64,000 nt of DNA from Actinokineospora inagensis DSM 44258 (GTDB lineage: Bacteria; Actinomycetota; Actinomycetes; Mycobacteriales; Pseudonocardiaceae). The notes beneath the pieces are model-generated. The model ran no database searches. It was not told the DNA's origin and saw only the letters and a program-made list of their open reading frames with translations. This document shows positions 40,383-49,400 of the stretch, one piece after another; the stretch's first letter is position 1; each line of letters starts with the position of its first letter. The stretch is taken from the NCBI RefSeq assembly GCF_000482865.1, contig NZ_AXWW01000024.1, positions 52,778-116,777 of the forward strand, read 5' to 3'. Both the position numbers and the translations under genes were made by a program.

Positions 40383-40739
40383 TAGCCACCACGTCATCGC
40401 CAACACGAACCCAGCCGCCAACGCCAGTGTGGACTGGACCGCAGGCTCGGCCGTCGAACCAATCGCGAAGAACGCCGCCCGGCCCACAACGAGCCAGGTC
40501 ACCGGGCCTTCACCGCGGAAACAACCACACGGCGAACCAGGCCGCCGGAGCCTGCGATCCGCGAGATAGAACGTGAATGCCCCATAGAGGGCCACCACGG
40601 CATAAGGGGTGAGGACAACCGAAGCGGCCACGGTCAACTCCGCCACCGCGAGCCACCACCGGCCGCGAACGTGCCCGATCGCGGCGATGACCAAGAGGAT
40701 CGCCCCGCCGACGGCCACTGCACCCACCACGCCGACCAC
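40308..40739 (-). CDS. MauE/DoxX-like redox-associated membrane protein
   Basis: 143 aa from GTG 40739. Four predicted helices: AVGGAILLVIAAIGHV, LAVAELTVAASVVL, YAVVALYGAFTFYLADR and STLALAAGFVLAMTWW. Between helices 3 and 4 is RPGSPCGCFRG, the CxC motif conserved in MauE-type proteins, which help to form disulfides in methylamine dehydrogenase small subunits (family knowledge). It is divergent from the three-gene operon at 40824-42485 across an 84-bp promoter gap, and that operon encodes a MauD-like protein. This supports a shared role in oxidative folding of an exported protein. Confidence 0.8.
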   Translation of the reverse strand: MVGVVGAVAVGGAILLVIAAIGHVRGRWWLAVAELTVAASVVLTPYAVVALYGAFTFYLADRRLRRPGSPCGCFRGEGPVTWLVVGRAAFFAIGSTAEPAVQSTLALAAGFVLAMTWWLLPQLTGVVGKPLGYAGAVEHRQQR

Positions 40740-40823
40740 GCTAGACCCGCTGTGGGGAACGGGAATCCGACATCCGGCCCAATTGGTTGATCACCGTCCG
40801 GGTGTGCTCTAGCGTCAACGCGC

Positions 40824-41504
40824 ATGACCCCGGCTCAGCGGCTCGACCTGGTGGCGCCCAGCGGCGCCCGGGTCGCCATCACCCTCCCCGGCCCGGAGCC
40901 GGTGTCCAGCGTCGCCGCCGCCGTCCGGTTCGCGGGTGGCTCACACGGCACGGGCTTCCAGATCGGCCCGCGCGGCTACCACGAGTTCGCCAACACCCAC
41001 GTCGCCCCAGGGTCGGTCCGTGACCGGTTCCTGGTGCACGGCAGGGAAGTCGTCGTCTCCGAGGCGAGCGACGGCGAGTCGTCCATGGCGGCGCTCATCG
41101 GGGACTACCACGAACTGCTGACCGTCTACGCCGGTCCCGCCCCGCGCCGTGACAAGGTGTTCGCCTTGTTCACCTCCTTGCGGGTCAACGACTCCGTCGC
41201 CGGTATGACGGTGTCACCCCGTCGGGCCACCCTGCTGGACACGATGAGCGAGCACATCGTGCTCGCCGTCCGCGACCACGGCCAGGTGTCGATCCCCGGT
41301 CCCGCCCAGGCCCACAACCACGTCCCGGCGCACGCGGGCGCCCGCACCGAACACGGCGAGGTGTGGAAGGTGCCGCTGCCGACCAGCGGCCACATGTTCG
41401 TCCTCGGCTTCCCGGCCGGGGTCGCGGAGGTCCAGTTGGCCGGGGACACCCGGCGGCACCTGGACTGGCTGGACGGCATCGCGGTGTCCTGGAGCGCCGC
41501 GTGA
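40824..41504 (+). CDS. Protein of unknown function, first gene of mau-like operon
   Basis: 226 aa from ATG 40824. I do not recognise a family. No signal peptide or membrane helix is evident. The composition is that of a soluble, beta-rich protein with segments such as GSHGTGFQIGPRGYHEFANT and TEHGEVWKVPLPTSGHMFVL. Its stop overlaps the MauD-like start by 4 bases, so it is translationally coupled to a redox-maturation gene and probably acts with it. Confidence 0.75.
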   Translation: MTPAQRLDLVAPSGARVAITLPGPEPVSSVAAAVRFAGGSHGTGFQIGPRGYHEFANTHVAPGSVRDRFLVHGREVVVSEASDGESSMAALIGDYHELLTVYAGPAPRRDKVFALFTSLRVNDSVAGMTVSPRRATLLDTMSEHIVLAVRDHGQVSIPGPAQAHNHVPAHAGARTEHGEVWKVPLPTSGHMFVLGFPAGVAEVQLAGDTRRHLDWLDGIAVSWSAA

Positions 41505-41962
41505 GCGCGCTGACGGCGTTCCTGGTCATCACCTGGGCCGCGATCGTCGTGCTGTTCCTCGGCCTGGCCGCCGTGCTCCGCGAGGTCCGGCTGCTGCGGG
41601 CCACCGTGGCCCGCGACCCGGGCGGGTTCACCGCCGCCGAGCCGGACATCGACCTGGGCGAGCGGTTCGCCGGGAAAGTGGTGCTGGCGGCCGATTCCGG
41701 GTGCCCGCTGTGCGTCGCGGTCGCCCGGCGGCTGACCGACGCGGTGCTGTTGACGCACGAACCGGCCTCGGTGTGGGACGTGCCGTTGGACGTGGTGACC
41801 GACCGGGCGGCGTGGCGGCTCGTGTCGCACCTCGCGCCGCCGGTGCTGATGCTGGTCGGATCGGACGGGCGGGTGCGCCGGATGGTGCTGCCGGTCCGCG
41901 TGGAACAGGTGGACGACGTGCTGGACGACTGGGGGGTGCGCGGTGGCGCTCACACTGGCTGA
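41501..41962 (+). CDS. MauD/TlpA-like membrane-anchored thioredoxin-fold protein
   Basis: 153 aa from GTG 41501. One N-terminal helix (FLVITWAAIVVLFLGLAAVL), then a short thioredoxin-like domain with the CxxC motif AADSGCPLCVAVARRL (about residues 66-81) and the cis-proline-like segment LAPPVLMLVGSDGRVRR. Layout and neighbours match MauD-like disulfide handling proteins, which mature methylamine dehydrogenase light chains. It overlaps the next gene by 20 bases. Confidence 0.8.
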   Translation: MSALTAFLVITWAAIVVLFLGLAAVLREVRLLRATVARDPGGFTAAEPDIDLGERFAGKVVLAADSGCPLCVAVARRLTDAVLLTHEPASVWDVPLDVVTDRAAWRLVSHLAPPVLMLVGSDGRVRRMVLPVRVEQVDDVLDDWGVRGGAHTG

Positions 41963-42485
41963 CATTCCGGACCACGAGGCGGGGACCGGCCGCTCGACCG
42001 CGTTGGCGGACCTGGAGTTCACCGGCCGCCGCCGCACCGTGTTGCGCGGCATCACCCTGGGCGCCCTCACCCTCGGCGCGGCCGCCCTGGCGTTCCCGCG
42101 CCGCGCCCGCGCCGAAACCGGCCCCAACGCCCTCTCCGGCTGGGACCGCACCGACTGCCACGACGCCTACCCCACCGGCTACGACGAGAACCCCGACACC
42201 AGCGGCACCTTCGTCAACGGCTATGCCGCCTGCGTCGGCGGCGCCTGGCGCGGCAGCGACTTCTGCGACGCGGGCTGGCACAAGTACGGCACCACCACCC
42301 AGGGCGACGTCCAGGTCGACCACCTCCCCGTCTCCACCGCCTGCGGCACCACAACCACCAAGAACGCCTGGCGCTGGACCACCCCCGACGGCAACGTCTA
42401 CCGCTGCTCCGACGGCTTCAGCACCTACTGGGGCGGCGGCCAATCCGGCTACACCTACCTCACCATCTGCCGCGCCAGGGTCTGA
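41943..42485 (+). CDS. Tat-exported small Cys-rich protein, methylamine-dehydrogenase-light-chain-like
   Basis: 180 aa from GTG 41943. A long N-terminal region leads to a Tat signal (GRRRTVLRGITLGALTLGAA, cleavage near RARAE). The mature part of about 135 residues has six Cys (TDCHDAY, YAACVGG, DFCDAG, STACGTT, YRCSDGF, LTICRA), many Trp and Tyr, and ends in TYLTICRARV, reminiscent of the MTYHCTIS end of MauA. The MauE-like and MauD-like genes alongside suggest it is their disulfide-rich client. The tryptophans that make the TTQ cofactor in real MauA cannot be placed with confidence, and no heavy-chain gene is present. The enzyme identity is therefore open. Confidence 0.65.
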   Translation: MALTLADIPDHEAGTGRSTALADLEFTGRRRTVLRGITLGALTLGAAALAFPRRARAETGPNALSGWDRTDCHDAYPTGYDENPDTSGTFVNGYAACVGGAWRGSDFCDAGWHKYGTTTQGDVQVDHLPVSTACGTTTTKNAWRWTTPDGNVYRCSDGFSTYWGGGQSGYTYLTICRARV

Positions 42486-42502
42486 CCATTGTCCTCAGTG
42501 GA

Positions 42503-42877
42503 CTACGCACAGGGCCTCGGCAACCCCGGGTGCGGCGTGAAGTCCGCGCTCCCCGCCGCCCAGGTGAAACGGGCCAGATCAGCCTCGACCAGCGTCATCC
42601 GGCCGGATGTGGTGTTCTGCGCCCCGCTGTATGGTGCGGGCGGCACCGGGTTGACCGCCCGCCACCACCGGCCGCCGAAGTTGGTGAACTCGATGCCGCA
42701 GTGGGTGTAGAGCTCGTAGTCGTACGTCTCCCCGACCACGGGCTGCTTCACCGTGCCCGCCGGAGCTGCCGACGTTGTCACTACGGTCGTTGACCCTGGC
42801 GCCCCGGCGCTCGGCACGGTGGCATCGCAGCCTGCTGCGAGTACAAGAAGGACAACCATGCCAAGCACTACACGCAT
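42503..42877 (-). CDS. Small putative lipoprotein of unknown function
   Basis: 124 aa from ATG 42877. The signal peptide MRVVLGMVVLLVLAAGCDA has a clear lipobox (LAAGC). The mature part has a Ser/Thr/Pro-rich spacer, then a compact domain with ETYDYELYTHCGIEF, GGRWWRAV and MTLVEADLARFTW. Many actinomycete lipoproteins share the THCGIEFT-type pattern, but their function is not known to me. It converges with the mau-like operon. Confidence 0.75.
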   Translation of the reverse strand: MRVVLGMVVLLVLAAGCDATVPSAGAPGSTTVVTTSAAPAGTVKQPVVGETYDYELYTHCGIEFTNFGGRWWRAVNPVPPAPYSGAQNTTSGRMTLVEADLARFTWAAGSADFTPHPGLPRPCA

Positions 42878-42989
42878 AGCCCCGTACCGTACGCACGGGC
42901 GGCAGGCGACAAGGCCACCGGCCCCCACCTGCCGGTGCCGTGCGTCACATCCCACGCGATGCCGCCTACGGTCTACGGCCGCTGACCTG

Positions 42990-43310
42990 ATAGTGCCGGT
43001 GACCGGCTACGACCTCAGACAGCATGACTTTGCCGCCGCGCCGCTGAGAGTGGGCCCCAGCCAGCTCTGCACCAAGCTCGATCCCAGCTACGCGAACCCG
43101 ACGTTCTCCGCTCTGGTCATCCATGCCGCTCTTGACGCGGCGCTGGATACGCATGACCTAACCGAGGAGCAGGATCGCCGGGTGATCGCGGGTCTTTGTT
43201 GAGCTGTTGCGGGAGTTCGCGGCAGGCGAGACGCCTGCGCTGGGAGCGGTCCTGGTGAATGGGGGCTGGACTGTCGCCGCTTCTGTCCAGGCTGTGCGGC
43301 TTATTCGGCG
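42990..43310 (+). pseudogene. Degenerate coding remnant, region 42.9-43.6 kb otherwise empty
   Basis: From about 43000 the frame reads VTGYDLRQHDFAAAPLRVGP, then SALVIHAALDAALDTHDLTE and EEQDRRVIAGLC before a TGA stop near 43202. A neighbouring frame continues as ELLREFAAGETPALGAVLVN. This looks like pieces of a lost gene with a stop or frameshift. I cannot name the family. No intact gene is supported between 42878 and 43633. Confidence 0.3.
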
Positions 43311-43633
43311 GTGTCGAAGTAGAGGCCGATGGCGGCTGAGGTGGTGTGCCTGGCGGTAAGGACGGCCGTCATCGAACGGTCGCAAGGGCGCTGATCCGGG
43401 AGATCGCGCTGCGCAGCGGTGAAAGGGTGCCCGGCATCATCGAGATTGATTCCCAGGGCTGAGTTGCGTTCACCGCGTTCTAACGAATCGCCAAGCGACA
43501 TTGAAGACTCACTACGATCGCGCGAAATAGGACGCAGATAGCGTTGCGCGTAGGGCAAACCTTGCCACAAGAGGCTTGTTGGCTACCCAGAGTAACGACA
43601 GGGCGGCCATGTGGGTGGTAGTTTGGCAAACAT

Positions 43634-43834
43634 GTGCACACCGTCCGAATAAAAGATGCACTTCGTCGCGATCCAGCTCTGGCGGAACCCCTGCGTAGTC
43701 TCATGGCAGAGATCGAGCCGCATACGCTTGCAACTGGCGGTGCTGGCACGCAAACGGTACGACAGGAGGCATCAGGCCGCGGCCGAAACTATGCTGCTGG
43801 ACGTGACATCAACATCGGTCGGAAGACGAGCTAG
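43634..43834 (+). pseudogene. Short ORF/remnant with GRxYAAGRDINI motif (conflict-system-like)
   Basis: 66 codons (from GTG 43634) encoding RRDPALAEPLRSLMAEIEPH, then GRGRNYAAGRDINIGRKTS. The Gly-Arg-Asp-Ile pattern is common at the end or start of small proteins encoded next to effector-associated or STAND-type NTPases in actinomycetes. The downstream ORF begins with the related GHGRNYYAYGDMVFIHH. It may be a small intact partner or the C-terminal remainder of a larger gene. Base composition is lower in GC than its surroundings. Confidence 0.4.
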
Positions 43835-43837
43835 TCG

Positions 43838-45100
43838 ATGAGTACGTTCGACAGGGGCTCCACCGAAAGCGGCACGGACGACGCATCCGAAGCTATCCGG
43901 CTGGAGATGGAAGCTGGCGGCCATGGGCGTAACTATTACGCCTATGGCGATATGGTTTTCATCCACCACCTGCGCGACGTCATACGATCTGAGCGGATCT
44001 CATCATCCAGGCTGACGGATGAAATGCGGTATTTTGTGGAACCTGTTGGCTTCCGGGATGCTCTCACGAAGCTGACTACGCATCGTATAGTCGTCCTGTG
44101 CGGTCCGGCAGAGTCAGGACGACACACTTCAGCACTTGCCCTGATTGTAGAGCTCAACCTGCTCAGGCAGAGGGCGGTCCAGCCTAGTCCGTTCTGGCTG
44201 TGAGGGAATTGGTACCGGACTGGAGCGACCCCGACGTCCATCGCCTCCCGTCGGTACCATCAAGCGGATACCTCCTTGAACTGGCTCGCGCTGGGGACGC
44301 CAGGCCCGGCGTCGACTTTGGTCGCGAACTGGTTGAATACTCTGGCTCGCTGGAAAGTGAAGATGCCTTCCTGATTGTCCTCGCAACACCTGAAGAGTGG
44401 CAAGACTGTCGGGGCGCAGCCGCCGTGGTTACGGTCGATTTGTCACCTCCCGATGCCAAAGAGATAGTCAGGCGGCGACTGGGCGATCAGTTTCGGCCAG
44501 AGCGGCTGCGTCATCCAATGACAGACTTCTTTACCGAAATCCTCGGGGCCGACCTTCGTCTAGCGAATGCTATTGAGCTTGCCAAGGCGGTCGGTGAAGC
44601 CACTGACACCGACGAGGCAATGCGCCAGGTAGTAGACAGATTCCAGGGGTGGACAAGCTACCTCACCGAATGGTTCAACCAAAACCAGTCAGTCGGAGAT
44701 CGTGCGCGACTGATCGCCGCACAGCTGATTACCTTGCGATCCAACGGGATGAGCAAGCTAGAGTAGCGCGAGTAGCGAAGCGCCTGCGCAGTCTCAAGGA
44801 CATATTGTCCGAACCGGGATTGGCTCAACTATGGTGGGCCGACCGAAACCCTGAACTACTGCCGTACCTGGCCAATGGCACGTTTGCGTCAGTTATGTCG
44901 GCACTTCCGCAGTCGTCGACAGGCGCGACGGATACCTATTCTTCAATCCTAAGCGACTACCTGTCTTCCCTGACCGACGAGGATCACCGATACGCGCTGA
45001 CAGTTTTGAGCATGCCTTGGAAAAGGTCGGCTCCCCGGCTGAACTGGTCCGCCTCAAAAAGCTACGCGAGAGCCAAGTGGCCGACGAGGACGCGTGAGAA
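43838..45100 (+). pseudogene. Frameshifted P-loop NTPase (nSTAND-like), decayed
   Basis: The first segment (43838-44203) has IVVLCGPAESGRHTSALALI, a Walker-A-like loop in which the usual GK is GR. It hits TGA at 44201, while the adjacent frame from 44200 continues the sense with RELVPDWSDPDVHRLPS, ATPEEWQDCRGAA and TVDLSPPDAKEIVRRRLGDQ, to TAG near 44764. A third frame then continues from about 44740 (AKRLRSLKDILSEPGLAQLW, ANGTFASVMSALP). Three linked pieces in three frames indicate at least two frameshifts. The order matches NTPases of the STAND class used in conflict or defence. GC content is lower than average, suggesting acquisition by transfer followed by decay. Confidence 0.6.
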
Positions 45101-45296
45101 GTCTCTGTGTATTTGGGGCTCAAGTTCGGGTTGATCATGGTCGTGGTCGGCGGGCTGATCTTGTCGGTGCTGGTGGGTAGGCTGTGTATTTGGGGGCTTT
45201 GCTGGCGGTTGATCTTGGTGTGTGTGGGTTGGCCTCGGGTTTCGGCCTGGTCGCCTGGCGGCGACGCCGGCCTGGGGCGCCAGATAGAGCGGGAGT
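45101..45296 (+). other. Fragment of a small membrane protein, frame-disrupted
   Basis: Hydrophobic stretches appear in two different frames: LIMVVVGGLILSVLVG from about 45134 and YLGALLAVDLGVCGLASGFG followed by LVAWRRRR ending at TAG near 45290. CTGTGTATTTGGGG occurs twice (about 45103 and 45183). Together they look like a two-helix membrane protein broken by a frameshift. No intact gene is supported. Confidence 0.3.
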
Positions 45297-45450
45297 GCCC
45301 GCTGGGGTGAAGTTGTTTTGTTTGGGGCCCCTGTGCGGTGGCCTGGGTAAGGCTAAAAGGCGGGGCCACTGGAAAGCGTGGCCTTACCCGCCAGCCGGCT
45401 TAGGCTGCTGTCCCCCCCCCCCCCAACAAAGCAACTTCACCCCAGCGGGC
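45297..45450. repeat. 154-bp element with perfect 19-bp terminal inverted repeats, nested hairpin and poly-C tract
   Basis: GCCCGCTGGGGTGAAGTTG (45297-45315) is exactly inverted at 45432-45450, with weaker pairing extending about 12 bp inward. Inside, GGGTAAGGC and GCCTTACCC (about 45345-45389) and GGCCAC/GTGGCC form inner stems, and 45412-45424 is a run of 13 C. It contains no coding capacity. The structure fits a MITE- or REP-like non-autonomous element, or a cruciform-forming regulatory sequence. Confidence 0.6.
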
Positions 45451-45493
45451 GGTTGGTGTCGGCGGCTTCCGAGGAGCGCGGTGCAAGTGTGGC

Positions 45494-45556
45494 GCTTCGT
45501 CGATGGGGGCGGGTTTCGAGGAGCGCGTGCCGGTTCGGTGTGGTGGGTTGGCGGGT
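45494..45556 (+). repeat. Copy of a ~50-bp GT-rich repeat, within a non-coding G/T-biased stretch (45451-45906)
   Basis: CTTCGTCGATG, then GGCGGGTTTCGAGG and GTGGGTTGGCGG occur here in the same order as in the two tandem units at 63902-64000 (which lie on the opposite strand). The surrounding 45451-45906 is strongly G/T-rich on this strand. It contains no gene I can support. A possible 40-residue hydrophobic peptide ORF from GTG at about 45762 (VVAVVVAAVAVGGGLWAPWV) is noted but unproven. Confidence 0.45.
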
Positions 45557-45906
45557 GGCGGTGGTGTTGTGGGTTGGTGGTCGTGGGTGGTGCTGTATGG
45601 GAGGGGGATGGGGGGGATGCGGTGGGCTGGTTGAGGTGTGGTGCGTGGGTGAGGGGGCGCGGGTGCGTGGTGTGGGTGCGTGGTGTGGGGGAGTGGGAAC
45701 TGTTGTGGTGTGGGGGATCGAGGTAGCGTGGGTGGGAGGTGGTGAGGGGAAGGGGTGTGGGGGTGAGTCGGTGGCATCCGCTGGTGGTGGCGGTTGTGGT
45801 GGCGGCGGTGGCTGTTGGTGGGGGGTTGTGGGCGCCGTGGGTGTTTGTGGGGGTGGCGGCGGGGTTTGCGACTTCGGGGTCTACTTGAAGTAAGAACTCG
45901 GCACAT

Positions 45907-46449
45907 GTGCTGAGCTCGCCGGTCTGGCGGGGGTCTCCTGTGGCCGCGTTCTGCGGTGGGTTGGTGGTTGGTGGCGCGATCAGTGCGTCGGTGTTGGTTG
46001 TGGTGGGGTCGTTGCTGCGTGCCCCGTTGCCGATGTCGGTGCGGTGGGGGGTGGTTGGCGCCGTGGTTGTGGTGGTGGGGTTGACGGAAGTTGGGGTGCT
46101 GAAGATCCGGTTGCCGGAGAACCGTCGGCTGGTGCCGGAGGGGGTGTTTCGGCTCGGCAGGCACCTGGGGCCGTTGCAGTTCGGGATCGAGATGGGGACG
46201 GGGGCCCGGACCTACCTGCCGAGCGGGCTGCCGTACGTCGCGGCGGCCGTTGCCCTGTTCATCGCGTCGTTTCCGCAGGCGCTGCTGATCGGGGTGGGGT
46301 TTGGCGTGGGGCGGGCGGTGATGACGACCGCGCACCTGCGGTACCCGGGTGACTGGGACCTGCAGTGGGCCCGGTATTCGACCCGGTTGGCCGTGTTGCT
46401 CAGTGGGACGTTCCTGGTGTCGCTCCTTGGGGTCGTCTTGGCGAGCTGA
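45907..46449 (+). CDS. Integral membrane protein of unknown function
   Basis: 180 aa from GTG 45907 (a GTG at 45940 is also possible). Helices: CGGLVVGGAISASVLVVVG, WGVVGAVVVVVGLTEVG, LPYVAAAVALFIASFP and STRLAVLLSGTFLVSLLGVV. The conserved-looking central loop is LPENRRLVPEGVFRLGRH, then GPLQFGIEMGTGARTYLPS. I have the impression of an actinobacterial membrane family with this loop, but I know no function. It ends at a strong hairpin. Confidence 0.8.
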   Translation: MLSSPVWRGSPVAAFCGGLVVGGAISASVLVVVGSLLRAPLPMSVRWGVVGAVVVVVGLTEVGVLKIRLPENRRLVPEGVFRLGRHLGPLQFGIEMGTGARTYLPSGLPYVAAAVALFIASFPQALLIGVGFGVGRAVMTTAHLRYPGDWDLQWARYSTRLAVLLSGTFLVSLLGVVLAS

Positions 46450-46452
46450 GCG

Positions 46453-46484
46453 TCCGGTGGTCGGGGACGACCCCGACCACCGGA
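46453..46484. terminator. Bidirectional terminator hairpin
   Basis: A perfect 14-bp stem (46453-46466 and 46471-46484) with loop ACGA sits between the convergent ends of the membrane protein gene (46449) and the subtilase gene (46491). Confidence 0.85.
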
Positions 46485-46490
46485 TGTGGT

Positions 46491-49400
46491 TCAGCCGACC
46501 TGGTAGGCGCGGATCACGGTCTGGGTCACCGCGTTCCCGTCGGCGTCCTGGGCGTTGACCCGCAGGGACACGAACCCGGCGGTGCTCGGGTTGACCAGGA
46601 CCGCCACACCGTCACCGGTGGACGAGTGCAGGGTCAGCGCCGGGTGCCAGGTCTTCCCGTCGTCGGTGGAGTAATCGGTGCGCAAGGTCGTCACCCGGGA
46701 CGTGGGCGCCCCGGCCTGCCGCTGCACGGTCAGCCGGATGGGCAGCACGCTGCCGGGCGCCGCCTTGCCCTGCGAGTCGACGTCGGCGGTGGTGCGGACG
46801 GTGAGTGCGGGTGGGGGAGTGGTCGAGCCGCTGCCGCCTTCCTTGAACGTCCACGAGATGTCCGCGTGGGTGCCGATGACCGACCACGGCACGGTCCGAT
46901 CCACCGAGGTCAACAAGGTGTAGGTGCCCGGGGTCGACGGGAGCGGGAACGACCCGGCGCCGGGTAAGTCGCTTGTGCCCAGCACCTTCCCGTCCCGCGT
47001 CAGCTTCGTGCTGCCCGTGGCGTTGGCCGCCAGCACGGTGGACTGGTCCGGGTCGCCGCCGGACAACGGGGCGACCGCGACCGTCAAGGTGTCACCGGCG
47101 CGGGCGATGCCGAAGCCCAACTCGGGCGAACCGAACGCCGGGCTCAACGGGGCGCGGTTCCAGTGCGTCGCGTACCGGCCGGGCTGGTACGTGCGGTACG
47201 ACACCGAGGTCTCCACGTCGGACGCGTCGGCTGGGAACACCCCGAACAGGTGCTCCCAGCTCGGCCCGGCGGCGAAGTACTCGGTGCGGTTACCGGGCAC
47301 CGGGATCTGATACGCCTGGAACGCCCCCGAGTTGACCCCGGGTGCGTCGAGCCGGGCGTAGTCCGCGCGCAGCGACAACGAAGGCGCGCCCTGCGCGTAG
47401 TAGCGGGCGTCGACCTGGGCGAGATCACGTTGCCGCGCCGTGTACTGCCCGGACGGCATGGTGCCCCTGTCGAGGAACGCGAGGTGGTAGATCGACCCGG
47501 TCGCCTCCAACGTCGCCCGGTAGGCCACCAGGAACGTGTGGTCGGAGACCCTACCGTCCACCGGCACCAGGTAGACCTGTTGTCCCGGTTGCGAGAACCA
47601 GCCCAGCGCGGATGTCCGGTCACCGCTCGCGTTCCCCGACACCAGGGTGAACTCGCCCGCGACCAACGAGGTCTTGGCGTTGTCCACCGTCGTCGACACC
47701 GCTCGACCCCTGGTCGCGTCCAGCGTCACCGACGTGTCCCGGTCCACCGTCACCCCAGGCCGGGTGAGCAGGCTGACCTCACCGGTGGTCGCCACCTCGA
47801 TGGCCTGGAAGTCGTAGTGGCCCTTGGGAAGCCGCGTCACGCCGGTTCGCACGCCGAGAGCCGCGCCGGTGTCGGTGTTCACGGCCTTCACCACCGTCGA
47901 TGCCGACGAGCCTGTGCGCCCCTTGACCGTCACGGTCGCGTTGTAGCTCTCGGCCTCCAGCACCGCCGTGAGCGCGGTCTGCACCACCACACCGCCGCCG
48001 GTACCGGTCAACCGCCCGCTCTGCCGCCCGGTGCGCCCGCTCGGATCAGCGTTGACCGCCACGGCCGCCGTGCCGTGCGCGGGCACGACGACCTGTTTGA
48101 CGGCCGCGCTGAACACCGGGTTGTCGGTGCTCAGCGCCAGAGTCACCGCCGCGTCACCGTCGTTGCGGTAGGTGACCGACTTGCTCAGCCTCGTCGAGTG
48201 CGGCCACGCCAGGAAGCCGTACCCGAGTCCGCCACCGACCGCGCTCACCACCTGCTGGACCGCGCGCGCCGCGTCGACCCGCCCCGCGCCCTGCTCGAAC
48301 GCGTCCGCGGTCGGCTTCGCGCTGCTGACCAGGACCGCCCGCAACTGCTCCGCCGTCCAGTCCGGCCGCCGCTGCGCCATCAGGGCCGCGGTGCCGGCCA
48401 CGTGCGGGGCCGCCATGGACGTGCCCGACAGCGTCGCGTAGTGCTCGTCGACGGGTGCCTGGTCGCCGGACGGGGTGCCCACCACGCGGTCGGACACGAT
48501 GTCGCTACCGGGCGCGGCTAAATCGGGCTTGACCGCGTAATCACCCAACCTCGGCTGCCGCGGTGAGAACGGGCTTGTGGTGTCCTCTTTGGTCACGCTG
48601 CCCACCGCGACCGCCGAGTCCGCCGCCGCGGGTGAGGTGACCGACGCGAACGGGTCCGGGGTGTCCAGTGCCCGGTCGTTGCCCGCCGCCACGACGAACA
48701 ACGTGCCGTACTGCGCGGTCAGCGTGTTCAGCGAACGCGACACCGGGTCCTTGCCGTCGCTGTACGCGCCGCCCAGGCTGATGTTGACGACCTTGGCCTT
48801 CGGCGCGATCCACTCCATCCCCGCGATCACGGCCGAGTCGGGACAGCCCATCCGCGCGCACACCTTTCCGCTGACCAGCTTGGCGTCCGGCGCGACCCCG
48901 CGGTACCTGCCGCCCGAGGCGGCACCGGTGCCCGCGATGATCCCGGCGACGTGCGTGCCGTGTCCGATTTGGTCGGTGGTGCCGGTTCCGGTGAAGTCGT
49001 TCTGCTCCACCACCTTCCCGGCCAGGTCCGGGTGCGTCCCGTCGACACCCGTGTCCAAGAGCCCGACGGTGACACCTGCACCGGTATAGCCGGCCTGCCA
49101 CGCGCTCGGCGCGCCGATCTGAGCCACGCTCACGTCCTGCGTCGGCTGGGAGTACCCGTCCAACCACACCGACGCGTGTGTCGTGGCCAGCCAGGACCAG
49201 AAACCGGGCCCGACTTTCATGGCGGCACCGTTGACGCTGGGCAGCGGCCGCACATCCGTCGCGGACAACGACAAACCCGCCCTCGGCCCGCTGTCGGTCA
49301 CGATGACCGGGGTGGCCGAGTCGCGGGGGAGCAGCGACAGGTCGAACAGCCGGGGATCGAGCCTGCCGGACTCGACCAGCGGCTCGGCGTCCGCGGGCAC

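Noticed and set aside
44195..44230. TGA at 44201 as a possible selenocysteine codon, given the sel genes nearby
   Set aside because: Reading through gives unrelated sequence and soon another stop, whereas the neighbouring frame continues the protein sense; a frameshift explains it better.
45400..46335. 311-codon minus-strand open frame rich in His, Pro and Arg
   Set aside because: Arises from the G/T-biased strand of the repeat region and the antisense of the membrane protein; no motif or start signal.
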